From NCBI GenBank assembly GCA_047967505.1, contig CM106540.1: a stretch of 64,000 nt of DNA, one strand, 5' to 3'. The notes under the pieces were generated by a model that saw only the letters and a program-made list of their open reading frames with translations, did not search any database and was not told the origin of the DNA. The translations under genes and the position numbers were made by a program. Positions within the stretch are counted from its first letter, which is position 1, and the number at the start of each line of letters is the position of its first letter. Origin of the DNA: Dipteris shenzhenensis. Its lineage: Eukaryota; Polypodiophyta; Polypodiopsida; Gleicheniales. Positions 11,117-21,764 of this stretch are shown one piece after another.

Positions 11117-11660
11117 AAATCTTCCACACACAGGTCTTTTCCCTTGCAACTCTGGACGGTTGCACATAGTACACTTAAGTCATTAAGGCTGTTTTGGCTT
11201 CTTGACTCCCTTCTTTAACTTGTTCTTTATTTTATTTTATTTTTTCTAATAAACATCTTTTTAATCCCTCTCTTGTCCTTGCAGAATTATTCATCTGATG
11301 TCACATTCTGAATCCAAAACTCTCTACAACCCTCCCCTAACTTCCGCTCCCACCTCCCAAAACAATACATTTAAGTCATTATGGCTTTTTGGCCTTTGAC
11401 TCCTTTCTTGTCTCCTTTGAGAAACACTGCTTTATTACACTTACCTTGTTATTATATATTTTTAATATAAAACTCTTCTAGATTATTGTCAAAATTGTCC
11501 ACTTCCTTTTCTTGCCTAATATTACTATAACCAAAACTTACCCATATATCTATTAAACCATTTTTACTTCAATATTTTTCACCTACCTCACTCAAGTACT
11601 TCTCTTCCATTTCCATTACTTCAAATTGCACTTCTCAATACTTCTTATTCTCTTTGGGTA
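11117..11660. other. Pyrimidine/AT-rich DNA, no gene
   Basis: Poly-T and CT-rich intergenic DNA. The phrase AAGTCATTAAGGCTGTTTTGG near 11175 recurs in altered form near 11372, suggesting an old local duplication of about 200 bp. Confidence 0.5.
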
Positions 11661-11697
11661 GATAGTAGGTCGTCACACTAGGTGATGACCTACTATC
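11661..11697. repeat. Inverted repeat (hairpin) at an LTR edge
   Basis: Arms 11661-11676 and 11682-11697 are 16 bp with one mismatch and a 5-base loop (arm GATAGTAGGTCGTCAC). The hairpin ends one base before the 5' LTR of the gag-only element. It lies outside the LTR and is absent at the 3' LTR start, so it belongs to the target site. Confidence 0.85.
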
Positions 11698-11698
11698 T

Positions 11699-12046
11699 TG
11701 TTGGGATAAGTGTGATCAAGGGCTTGCTCTATGGTGCATGTGTGCATCTAGGGGAGACACATGTGTGTGTATGTGTGTTGTAGAGGCACATCAAGTGCTA
11801 TGATGTGTCTAGTGTGTGACCTAAGTGATGATGTACGCCAAAGGCTCCCACATGGGAGGTTCCTTTGATTTAGGTCAGTCCCACTGATGTAGGGGCTGAT
11901 TGCCACTGATATAGGGGAGGTGCCTACACCATCCTCTCTTTCTATAAAATGGAGGTCATTCCTTCATTCTAATAACAATGGATTTTGCCTCACTTGTGCT
12001 CTCACTCTTTGTGCCATGATGCATCTCTTCTACCCCACACTCTACA
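11699..12046 (+). repeat. 5' LTR of the gag-only element
   Basis: 348 bp, TG...CA. Nearly identical to 14348-14677 except for an extra stretch of about 18 bp (TTAGGTCAGTCCCACTGA) that is missing or was lost in the 3' copy, plus point differences. It contains a TATA box at 11943-11949. Confidence 0.9.
11943..11949 (+). promoter_or_regulatory. LTR TATA box
   Basis: TATAAAA within the 5' LTR, about 100 bp before the LTR end. The matching box in the 3' LTR is at 14571-14577. Position fits a Pol II start within the LTR (inference). Confidence 0.6.
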
Positions 12047-12048
12047 TT

Positions 12049-12060
12049 TGGTATTAGAGC
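12049..12060 (+). promoter_or_regulatory. Primer-binding site (initiator tRNA-Met type)
   Basis: TGGTATTAGAGC, one change from the plant copia consensus TGGTATCAGAGC (complement of the tRNA-iMet 3' end), two bases after the 5' LTR. It would prime minus-strand cDNA synthesis. Confidence 0.85.
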
Positions 12061-13161
12061 CTCCTTGAGTCCCTTGCCCATTGTAGCTTCAATATGCCAC
12101 CTCATCATCTTCTTCTCCACCCTCCATCTTCTTCTTCATTTCTACCCTCTTTCTCTCCAAATTTTGCTTGGCTCTGTTCTCCTCCATTAAGCGGCCATTC
12201 CTAGAGCCCTCTAAGTTGAAGTTTCCTGTACTTAGGGTGCACCTTTGACACCAAGCAATTAGGGAGAGATGCCCTCTACAGCCCGTGCCGACACGATCTT
12301 TGCTCAACAAGCTTTCAAGCAATTTCGCCTAATGGTGCAATATTTTGCCAATTCCTCTTAGCCACGGGTGGGCAACACTATGAGCTTGCTGTTCATGAAT
12401 TTTGAGCTCAAATGCTTGCGGGAATAAGGAGAAACAAGCAAAAGATTAATTGGAGAAGGCACTACTGTCATGAGCAATGTTGCACATTTTTTTAACAATC
12501 CGCTCTGTTGGAAGTAGTTCTCAGTAAGACCTTCCATTTGCCTTTGAAAGCCCTCTTAAAGCTTATCTCTTCAGCTTCAATTGCACCCTCCAATTTTAGA
12601 CTGCTCAATTTGGGGGTAACAGTGATATCTACTTTTACTATGAACCATTGAACATGGTTAAGTGCTAGAAAGTTTCATTATTATGTAAGTAACCTTTGAG
12701 CTTTTGGATGCTTTCTCATTTGAAGTGATCTAAAGCATTTTCCAGCTTCACATTTGGAGCACTGTCCTAAATTTTTGACAGTTTTTTGAAAATTTTATGC
12801 TAGAATAAATGCTATGTTGATGCTTGAGGATTGAAGTAATGCCAAAGTTCAGTTCATAGAATGTATTTTCAGTTTTAAATTCAGTTAGGACTGATCTTGT
12901 GTCAAAATGCCAAGCTCTAAGGGATCTTCAAATGATAAACACTTGAAGAAGACTACAAGAAGGACAAAATTCAAAGTGAAGAAGACCCTAGCCAAGAAAC
13001 TCTAGGAGGAGCCAACAAGGTATGAGTATGCTAAACAATTAGGATTCTCTGAATTTATCTCTAGCAATCTACATTTGTATGGTGAGGGAGATTTCTTTGT
13101 TCCATAAGATTAGTAATTTTTTAAGAGAGTAGACACTGCCTGATAAAGGTAAGACCCTCTC
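12061..13161 (+). other. Untranslated leader of the gag-only element
   Basis: About 1.1 kb between the primer-binding site and gag. Only short frames; none recognised. Long leaders are common in non-autonomous elements, where they may carry packaging signals (inference). Confidence 0.6.
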
Positions 13162-13990
13162 ATGGCTACTTATAAAATTGACAGGTTCAATGGCTAAGGA
13201 TTCCATACTTGGCAAATGAAGATAAAGTTTATGCTTATGGAGGAGAATCTACAGGACTTAGTCAAAGAAGGAACTCAAACCTCTCAGGAAGGTGAATAAA
13301 CTACAACAAAAGGTAAAGGAAAAGTCACTGACTCTACTTCTACACCTGCAGATGCAAAGAGAATTGAGAAAGCCTATGCCATCATTGCAGTAGGTTTGGG
13401 TGATGATTATGTACACCACATCTTAGATTTGGAATCCCCTTTTGAAGCATGGCACAAGTTAGATATATTGTTTGGTGCTAGCTCTCATACTTCCAAATTA
13501 AATCTAAAAATTAAGTTCTTTGAACTTAGAATGGAGGGAGATAATGTTGCTGCCCATGTCAACACTATGAGAAGTATTATGACAACTAGCTTCAATTAAT
13601 TCCCCTGTCATTGAGGATGATGCTATTGCAGTGCTTTTAAAGAGCATGCCTTAGGATTTTGACTATGTGATTACTACTTTGGAATCTACCTCAACCCTCA
13701 TTAGAAGGCATCATTAGTGCCTTACAAGAAGAGGAAAGGAAGAACAATTCAAGAGTGGGCAAAATGCAGATAGAGGCACTTGCAATGAGGTTTTCAAAGA
13801 CCAAGTACAAGGCTGGTAAACACTATGGGAAAAACAATCACCTTGAGAAGGATTGTTATAGAATCAACCCTTGCTCATATTGTGGAAAGAATAATCACTC
13901 TGAAAAGTTTTGAAATGAGAAAAAGAGGACTATGTCAAATATGGTTGAAGAGAGAACTCCATCAGCAAAAGAAGCATCCAACTTTGTGGT
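13162..13990 (+). pseudogene. Copia-type gag, decayed
   Basis: Begins MATYKIDRFNG at 13162 and runs through stops. It matches copia Gag of the UBN2/DUF4219 type: KIDRFNG..FHTWQMKIKFML, then the stretch 13396-13599 (GDDYVHHILDLESPFEAWHKL, LKIKFFELRMEG), then ending in knuckle-like motifs GKNNHLEKDC and CSYCGKNNHSEKF. In the last knuckle the expected final Cys codon is TGA. Stops include TAA in the FNG-GFHTW stretch. Gag would form the particle that packages element RNA; this copy cannot make it whole. No protease motif (DSGA) follows. Confidence 0.85.
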
Positions 13991-14347
13991 AGAAGACAAG
14001 GACTTCGCCTTTTGAGCAACTTGTCTTTGAATGTTTGTTTATCATCACTTGGTCAAATTTTGAGGTTCTCTACTTGGAGTAGTACTCCAAAAAGAATGTC
14101 ATATGTTTTGTCTTTTGTAAATCACCTCTGGTCACCATATGATGTAGGCCATGTGATATGTGTTTGGTCTATCCCATTTTTGTGAACCTTGACCCTTGGG
14201 GCACCTTTGCTAGCATGAGATCCTAGACATAGATTTATCCTTGACCACCATGAGATGGCCATGTGCGACCACCTTGAGATGGCATGAGAAACTATGAGAC
14301 TAGATGTATCCTTGACATTGCAAGAGGCAAACCCTTGAGGGGGGGTA

Positions 14348-14677
14348 TGTTGGGATAAGTGTGATCAAGGGCTTTCTCTATGGTGCATGTGTGCATCTAG
14401 GGGAGTCACATATGTGTGTGTGTGCTGTAGAGGAACATCAAGTGCTATGATGTGTCTAGTGTGTGACCTAAGTGATGATGTAAGCCAAAGGCCCCCACAT
14501 GGGAGGTTCCTTTGATGTAGGGGCTGATTGCCATCGATATAGGGGAGGTGCCTACACCATCCTCTCTTTCTATAAAATGATGGTCATTCCTTCATTCTAA
14601 TAACAATGGATTTTGCCTCACTTGTGCTCTCAGTCTTTGTGCCATGATGCATCTCTTCTACCCCACACTCCTCTACA
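14348..14677 (+). repeat. 3' LTR of the gag-only element
   Basis: 330 bp counterpart of 11699-12046, starting directly after a G-rich polypurine tract. The limited point divergence suggests a moderately old insertion; no age can be given without counting aligned differences. Confidence 0.9.
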
Positions 14678-14718
14678 TGTCTCACCTAGTGTGTTGTATC
14701 CTACTGGGGTAAAGGTGG

Positions 14719-14720
<2 letters not shown>

Positions 14721-14770
<50 letters not shown>
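14721..14770. repeat. AC microsatellite
   Basis: 50 bp of uninterrupted AC, at the left edge of pyrimidine-rich repeat copy 2. A CT tract follows at 14900-14938. Confidence 0.95.
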
Positions 14771-14771
<1 letters not shown>

Positions 14772-14772
<1 letters not shown>

Positions 14773-14896
14773 CACTTCCTATTCATTTCCCCCTTTCCAT
14801 TTACTTTACCTTTGTTCTTTCCCCCTTCCCCCTTTTTTCTTTAATGTTTCCCATTAACATTTTCCCTTAGTTTCTTTATTTCACCTCCCTTATGAC

Positions 14897-14957
<61 letters not shown>

Positions 14958-16587
14958 CACTAAGTACTTATTCTTACATTTGTAATTTTTTAATTATCCC
15001 AAGCTTTTTCCTACTAGTTTTTTATACCATTTTCCTCAATGTTCTCCTCTTGTCCTTAATTTTCTTTCTTTTTTAAATTTTCTTACTATTTACCTAGTTT
15101 CCCTTACTAATTTATATTTGCTTGTTAAATGTTTCCATCACTTATATATACATGTATATATACATATTTATTTTTTATTTTCTTCTAATATCCTATGATC
15201 CTTATCCTTATTGGCTATATTGATTATTTTACTCACCACTATGAATAAACAATTTATTTCTCTCATTCTCGATTATCTACCTAAACCCTTTAAAAATCTA
15301 TCATAAACCCCCTACTCTCATAAACCCTTAAAACTCTAACTAAAACCCCCCGCTGCATGTTTTTCACACCTTTTGTGGCTTTGTCTTAATTGGCCCCACC
15401 TTATTTTTCCTTAGTTTTTTCTTTTTGTTTATTAAATCTAATCAATTGTCTTCGTTTATTCTTAGTGTTTCTTATAATTTCATTCTTTCCTACTCTATTA
15501 ATGCTAGTAAATAGAATTTCTCCTTATTTTAAACTTCCTTTCTACTCTATTACCTCTTTATTACTCTAAACTAACCCCCACTGCCCTTACTTCCCCCTTA
15601 CACCACGTGGGATTAGCTTGCCTTCCCAATTTAATCCCCGTTGTCCTGACTCCCCTCCCTGACTAACACTCCCTTCTCTTATAAATAACCTATCGTACCC
15701 ACCTCCCACTACCTACTCCCCCTACCTACATCTTCCACCTATGCCCTCTACTGGCTCCTTATGACTATGCTCGCTGCCCTCTGGCCCGTACTCATCTCTT
15801 CTATCTCTACTCCATGATACGCGCTGCTACATTGGCCCAAAAAAACTTGCCTTGCCCATTGCGTTGAGCCCCTGCTTCCTTTTTGCCCTTTCGTTCTGGT
15901 CCTCGTACTCGACTCCATGCTCCAAAGCTCAACCCTCCAAGTCAAGTTTGACGCTCCCTCCTTTTGCTACACACTGTCGACCGATGCCATCGTTGATGGC
16001 ATGGTATGCATCGCTGTGGCTCTGTAGGTCCCTAGCTCCCCTTTCTCTCCTTTTGCTTCATTGCAGTCAGCATAGGCTACTAGCAGCAGTCCATGTGGAG
16101 TCGCGACCTCATTGCCCGCTTGTGCAAACTGTTTGCCTTCTTGACTCTACCTCTCTCTGTGAACTACCACTCAAAGCTGGACTTCAAAACTTCAAAGTAC
16201 ACCCTTATCTCGCTTTTTGCGTTAGCTTTGCCCCAAAGCACCTCGTCTACTATGCCTGATTGTCGACTTCTTTGAGACTTGGAGAATCAGAATTCTCAGG
16301 ATCTAATATTATTTGTGTCTGGTGACCGAATCCTCAAGTCCCTTTTGAGTCCTTTCATGGTTACTCCGCCCCTCCCCCCCTTCGCCACCCCCCTCTCTCT
16401 TTTAGTTCTAATTTCTTCTATTATATATTGGTGAAAAAACCCCCAACACCCCCCCCCCTCCCCCTTTTTTCCACTCCTCTTACGTATACATATTTCTTTT
16501 AAACACCCTTGCTAATTTCTCTTTGCCCCCCCCGCCCCCCCCCTTGCATCATATTTACCCTCATCTAATTCGCTTTGTCTCTTTGCA

Positions 16588-16590
<3 letters not shown>
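14772..16590. repeat. Pyrimidine-rich dispersed repeat, copy 2
   Basis: Counterpart of 7290-8508 plus 9558-10155. It lacks the 1031 bp TIR insertion (empty site CATGGTATG at 16000-16008) and the 377 bp tandem duplication, so it shows the ancestral layout. Open frames inside differ between the copies, arguing against a conserved protein. Confidence 0.8.

Positions 16591-16623
<33 letters not shown>
16591..16623. repeat. CA microsatellite
   Basis: About 33 bp of CA repeat after a GCACGCGCA start, sitting within repeat copy 2 at a place where copy 1 has only CT-rich DNA. Confidence 0.9.
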
Positions 16624-16624
<1 letters not shown>

Positions 16625-17501
16625 TTACTATGCCTTCCTCCATTGGTTTGGCCACTTGATCATTAGATCTCCCCCCAACCCCCCCCCTTTCCAAACCCCT
16701 CTTTCAATTTCTCTCCCTAGTATTTCCCTCTTTTCACCCACTCTCCATTCATTTCCCTCGCATTTCCCTTCTTAAATGTTCCCTTTTCCCTTTATTTCCC
16801 CTTTATTATCTTACTTTATTTATTATTTTTTAATTTCCTACTTTTCCTACCTAGTCTTTTCCTTAAACTACCTCTCCCCTCTCCCTCTCTCATAATTTCC
16901 TTATTTTTCCTTCTTTCCTTTACCTTCAATTCCAATTTTACTTCTCATCCCCATAGGTTATCGTATTTTACCCCCCTCTCCCCCCCTTTTTTTAAAAATT
17001 TTCATATTTTTACTCTTTCCCTTTTTTCCTTTATTAGTTTTTCTTTTCTTGTTTATTTTTTCATGTAATTTTTGCCCTTTTGTTTTTGTTTAGTTCTTAC
17101 CTTCTAATATCTTATTTTCCTTATTGTCTATACTTAAGTAAGGTTCTTTCCTTATTTTTATGACTCTCCTAATTCTTATATTTCCTTTCTCCTAATTACT
17201 TGCTTATTTTCTCCATGATTCCCTCTCTTCCCACCCCCGTCCCCTTCCCTCTGCCCCCGCCCTGTGGCCCTTTCCCCCTTTTTTCTATTTTCTCCCTATT
17301 TTCATGGTTTTTTTTACACTTATCTACCTAACTACACAAACGAACTAGCTAAAACCTTGTAACTACCCTAACCCCCCACCTCTTTGACCACCAAAAACTC
17401 CTAACTACCCTGACTCCGTAACTAACCCCACCACTATGGCTACCTCCCCTACAAATTACGGTTCCTTTCTGCCCCGACTACTTCCGACTGGCCGACCACT
17501 T
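16624..17501. other. Pyrimidine-rich DNA, no gene
   Basis: CT-rich low-complexity sequence with poly-C and poly-T runs, similar in composition to 52723-54620. No frame, RNA gene or inverted repeat was recognised. Confidence 0.6.
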
Positions 17502-17753
17502 TGTTGAGAGTTCATGCTCAACATCATGTGATCACGTGTGCATAGCACCAGTGATCATATGTGCATAGCACTAACCCAATAGATTGCTATAAAGGAAAGG
17601 GTTAGATCCCCTAACCCTAACCCTAAATGGTTTGTATATATTCTATTTTTTTAACTAAATCTAGTGTATAGTTAGTCATTTGTGGTGTGCTCTCTAGCTG
17701 TGCCCTCTCTCCTCATCTCCACTCTTCTCCTCTCCCCTCTTCATATTTTGTCA
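17502..17753 (+). repeat. 5' LTR of copia A1
   Basis: 252 bp, TG...CA, aligning with 58084-58340. It contains a TATAAAG box at 17588-17594, a second TA-rich box in GTTTGTATATATTC, and a short CCCTAAC...CCCTAAA run. The LTR is followed directly by TGGTGCCAGAGC (17754-17765), a variant of the tRNA-iMet site TGGTATCAGAGC. Confidence 0.88.
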
Positions 17754-20340
17754 TGGTGCCAGAGCTCCCTTGCCTTTCGTTGTGGCATTGCGATTCCTGA
17801 GAGTGTGAGAGAGATTCAGAGATTGAGTATTCTTTCACTTTCATTGAGTGATAGAGAAATTTTCGTCCATTTAAGAGGAATTTCCGTCCATGAGAGATTG
17901 AGAGATTTCTGTTAATCTCCTTCCATTCAATTCATTGTTTCTTGAGAGATCTATTGTGAGAGAGAGTGCTCTTCTTCCCTTGTAATTCGAGTGATAGGGA
18001 AAGAGTTAGAGACCATTGAGAGATTTTAGTTGTTGAGAGAAAGAGATCTTTGTAGGATTCATTGAGAGGAAAAGAGAGGTCTCCTCATTGAGAATGCTTG
18101 AGTATTCATAGACGAGAGAGAGAGAGCGATATTGCCATATTGAGAAATTTTTCAAGTGAAGTTTTGTTTTGTGAGGCTACAAATCCATACAGCTCAGCCT
18201 TAGTTGCAAAGAGGAGTTCAAGGACTCCTATGACATACACAGCTGACCTTCTCCAATAGAGCTTCAGGCTCCCTAAAGCAACTACCTCTCCTCACAAGCC
18301 ATTCACCTCTCCAAACAATGAACTCAACAATGAAGGGCAGCCACGAACAACCACCATAAGCCCAAGCTTCAATAGCCCTGTAGTAACTAGTCTGATCACG
18401 GGCGATGCTCTAGAGGGTTGAGACTTGCATGTGAATAGCGAATCCCTTAGCCCACAGGCTACTTAACCGCTCGACCTCCAAGCTCCTGCCTCTCTAAGGA
18501 TCCGCCTCTCCATTGACCTTCATACGAGCTTCATACGAGCTCTGCAGACTCTCTGAGACGTAAGCTTATCTAGTAGCTTAACCAAGGGAGGGTTGTCATC
18601 TACTTCACGGCCACCACACATAAAAACGACATCAAAAGCCTCCACCTTCAACACTGCCAATGCACCAACACAAAGCCAATCAACAAGGCCTCCCAACGCG
18701 TCCTGCAATCGATCGTGCAACCCTCAGCTTGATGACCAGCACAACCGATTGCTCTATAAACACTCTTTACAACACAGCTAACTCCAATGACTACATAGAG
18801 TGCATTACAATCGATGCCAGAGCTCCAGACAACCAAGCGTCTGCAAAGCCACTCCTAATAGAGCTCCAACTATGCTTATTGGGCTAATCAGCAGTGACTC
18901 GTGACTGTGCCATCACCAAACTGTGCTGCTCCTTCTACTCCTGTACGGACGGCTTTGCAACAAGCCATAGTATTGGCTCAATCACCTTACTCCAATGCCT
19001 GTGACCAACGCTTCATCCACGAGCTCCGAGCAGACAAAATCTGTTCGATTCCACTGGAATCTATAAAGATTTCAGCTTCTCCATGTAGTGACACATGGCA
19101 AGCTAAGGCTATCCTTGGGGTTGGCCACCAATTTGACACGTGGTAGACATTATCTGCCATGTTACCCCTAAGTGCCACATCACCAGTCAGCCATGTCATC
19201 ACTACCACATTAGTCAGCAGCTTGTACCACATCACGATCGACTGACACGTGGCAGTCGATCGCCACATCAGCCTTATCTACCATGTCATCTTATCCATCC
19301 ATGTCAATAAGCCATGTCATCAGGCCACCTCAACTGCCACATCATTATTGCCAGCTTAGTTGCCACCTCAACATTGCCATATCATTTACTGACATCATCA
19401 TTTGTGCCACCTTAGCTGTCCAATCAGCACTGACTCATGCAGGCACAATTATCTCTTGACAGGCACTGCATGTGACCACTCTTGCCACCTCAGCATAGGG
19501 CTCCATTGGTACACCTCTTGCTAGGCATAGTGCCACATCATCATTGCATGTGATCCACAGTGACACATCATCATTGAGCACATTTGCACTCCTTTTGCCC
19601 CTCCACCTAGATCAAGTCGTATCTCTTGATCCAGGAAGAATTTGAGGGTGCTTCAAAAAGGAAAGTCGCTCATTTTTTTGTGCTCTACGTGCTCCTCACA
19701 TCATGTGCACATTTTGGCACAAGCTACACTCACATTTTAGCCTCGCCGCTAACAAAACCACTTCTACATCAATGCATCTAGCCCAGCACTTAAAAGGAAC
19801 AAAAGAAAAGGAATAATTTGCTGTTCTTTCATCGATCGATGGTTGGTATAGATCTAGATCAGAGTAGATTAGATCACCATAGAGGGGACGCTTTGAATTT
19901 TCCCAAGTTGCCAATCTAAACCATGCCTAAAATTCCCGACTAGTACCTACTCGGAGTCAGCCCATACGCTCACATACAACCGCACATCATTACATTACTT
20001 GACACCTTACGTTCATCAATTCAGTGAATAGACTTCAGAGAGTTCAGAGGCATTGCAGATTGTTTCAGTGGGGGCAGATAGCACCAGATTTGATTTCACA
20101 CACACATGCCACCATTGTAAAGCCTATTTAGCTATCTCACGGTATTGTGCACATCATTTTAGCCTTGTAAAGCCTCTTGGCTATTCCCGACATCATTTGC
20201 CACAAGCCTTGTAACATAGATCATATTTTATATATTGCAATTCTTCATTGACAATTCAGATTCCACTTAGCACAGTTAGTGTTTTTTGTAGTTGATTCAT
20301 ACAGAGATTTTCACGACACTTTAAGTACATTTCTTGCACC
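17754..20340 (+). other. Long untranslated leader of copia A1
   Basis: About 2.6 kb between LTR and gag, unusually long for copia. Three zones: GAGAGATTGAGAG purine runs (17800-18150), an Ala/Ser-poor region with only short frames (18200-19080), and a zone full of GCCACATCA/CCACGTCA words (19080-19580) that includes CACGTGG boxes at 19136-19143 and 19246-19253. The sister leader at 58353-60607 has the same order. No frame is clearly shared between the two leaders, so it is probably untranslated. Confidence 0.7.
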
Positions 20341-21764
20341 ATGTCTACGACTAGCAACCTCAATCTAGAGGCATCTACTAAGCTAGACAACTCCAATTAT
20401 GGTACATGGAAATACCAAATGGAGACCATTCTTGTACTTCAGGACAAGTGGGAGTACGTTGATGGATCTACACCTAGACCATTGGATAATCCAGCCAGCA
20501 GTAGCTCTACACCTATTGTCATAGCACCAGTAGTGGGATCTACAGCTACACAAACAGTTTTCGCACCAGTAGTAGATCCTGCCATTGCCCGAGCTCAGAC
20601 AAAATGGGATAAGAAAGACAAGTACACCTATCATCTGATCAAGCAGAATGTGCAAGATGTCATGCTAGGATAGCTCAACACAGTCAAGACATCGAATGCG
20701 ACATGGGATATGTTTGCAGATCTCTACGAGTCCAAGAACACATCCAGGATTATTATACTGAGAAACCAGATCAACCAGAGTTTTTGCAACAGTAGTGAAA
20801 TCGGTCATGCTTATGTACTCTAGATAAAAGGCTACAACAATCAATTTGCAGTAGCAGGAGAGACTATGAACCCATCAGAAATGGTTCAAGTCATCTTGAA
20901 TGGACTAGGAGAGGGATACGAGAATCTAGTTCAGAGTATTGCCATTCAACGATAAATTTCGACACTGGAAGAACTTCAGTCACAGTTCCACTTGGTGAAG
21001 AACTCAGAACTCAGGCAATTCAAGCACGTAAAGGTCATTCTAATGATCAAGCATTCACAGCTTTAGATAGAAGCAGAGGCAGAGGCAGAGGTAGATCATA
21101 CCAGAGAAGTGGTCATCATTAGCAACAAAATCAAAGTCAGCATCAACATCAGCATCAACATCATCCTCAGCAGCATCAGAATCAACAAAGAGGAAATCAT
21201 TCCAACCGAGGAAGATTTCAAGGATGAGGGAATGCATCCACCAATGTGTCAAACATCCAGTGCAACTATTGTCACAAGTTTGGACACTATGAAAGAGATT
21301 GCCACAAGAAGCAATACATCCAAAGCGGTCAATCCAACAGTAATCGAGGGAATTTTTGAGGCAGAGGAAATCATCGTGGTGGACATTCTAGTCACTGTCA
21401 TTTTGCAAATGAACATGGGAATATGTTTCTTGCAAATGATGAAATGCAGCAAACTGATACAATGTACATAGACACTAACTACAATCCAAAAGAGGATTTC
21501 AGCTATCAAGTCGACCAAGCGGAACAAAATCCTTGGTACATCGACAAACGGTGCATCATCTCACATGACAAATCATCAAGAATGGTTCATAGAGATGAAA
21601 CCACTAGAAGGTTAAAAAAATGTCATCTACATAGCAGATAAGGGACAGGTGTTATCCCTATGAACAATTTCACTACTGGTATGAAAGGATTAGTGAAAGA
21701 TGTGCTCTATGTTCCGAAGCTCAACAAGAACCTCTTGTCAGTAGGTCAAATGATGGAACACAAC
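20341..21764 (+). pseudogene. Copia A1 gag and partial protease
   Basis: Gag starts MSTTSNLNLEASTKLDNSN at 20341 and shows NYGTWKYQMETILVLQDKWEYV, the copia Gag N-terminal pattern, with a Ser/Thr/Pro linker, then AQTKWDKKDKYTYHLIKQNVQ. The first stop (TAG at about 20672) replaces a CAA seen in A2. A CCHC knuckle CNYCHKFGHYERDC lies at 21261-21302. Where A2 has the protease site DSGAS, A1 reads GACAAACGGTGCATC, with an extra base that destroys it. The copy ends near 21764. It could give a 110-residue Gag fragment at most. Confidence 0.88.

Larger units (their letters stand above)
11699..14677 (+). mobile_element. Complete gag-only LTR retrotransposon
   Basis: A 2979 bp element with two LTRs (11699-12046 and 14348-14677), both starting TGTTGGGATAAG and ending CTACA. 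A primer-binding site follows the 5' LTR (TGGTATTAGAGC, 12049-12060) and a purine tract (GAGGGGGGGTA, about 14337-14347) precedes the 3' LTR. The interior holds only a copia-type gag with zinc knuckles; no protease, integrase or RT was found. It would depend on enzymes from a related full element. Possible target duplication TATCT/TGTCT (4 of 5 bases). Confidence 0.9.
17502..21764 (+). mobile_element. Copia retrotransposon A1, 3'-truncated
   Basis: Sister of the element at 58084. It keeps the 5' LTR (17502-17753), a primer-binding site, a leader of about 2.6 kb, gag and the first part of protease, then stops abruptly near 21764 where the match to A2 (GTAGGTCAAATGA...GGAACACAA) breaks off into unrelated sequence. 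Integrase, RT, RNase H and the 3' LTR are missing. It carries several stops, a 27 bp deletion in protease relative to A2, and a damaged protease active site. Confidence 0.88.

Noticed and set aside
17610-17626. CCCTAA repeats as an interstitial telomere
   Set aside because: Only two to three units, inside the copia A LTR and present at the same place in A2 (58196-58213).
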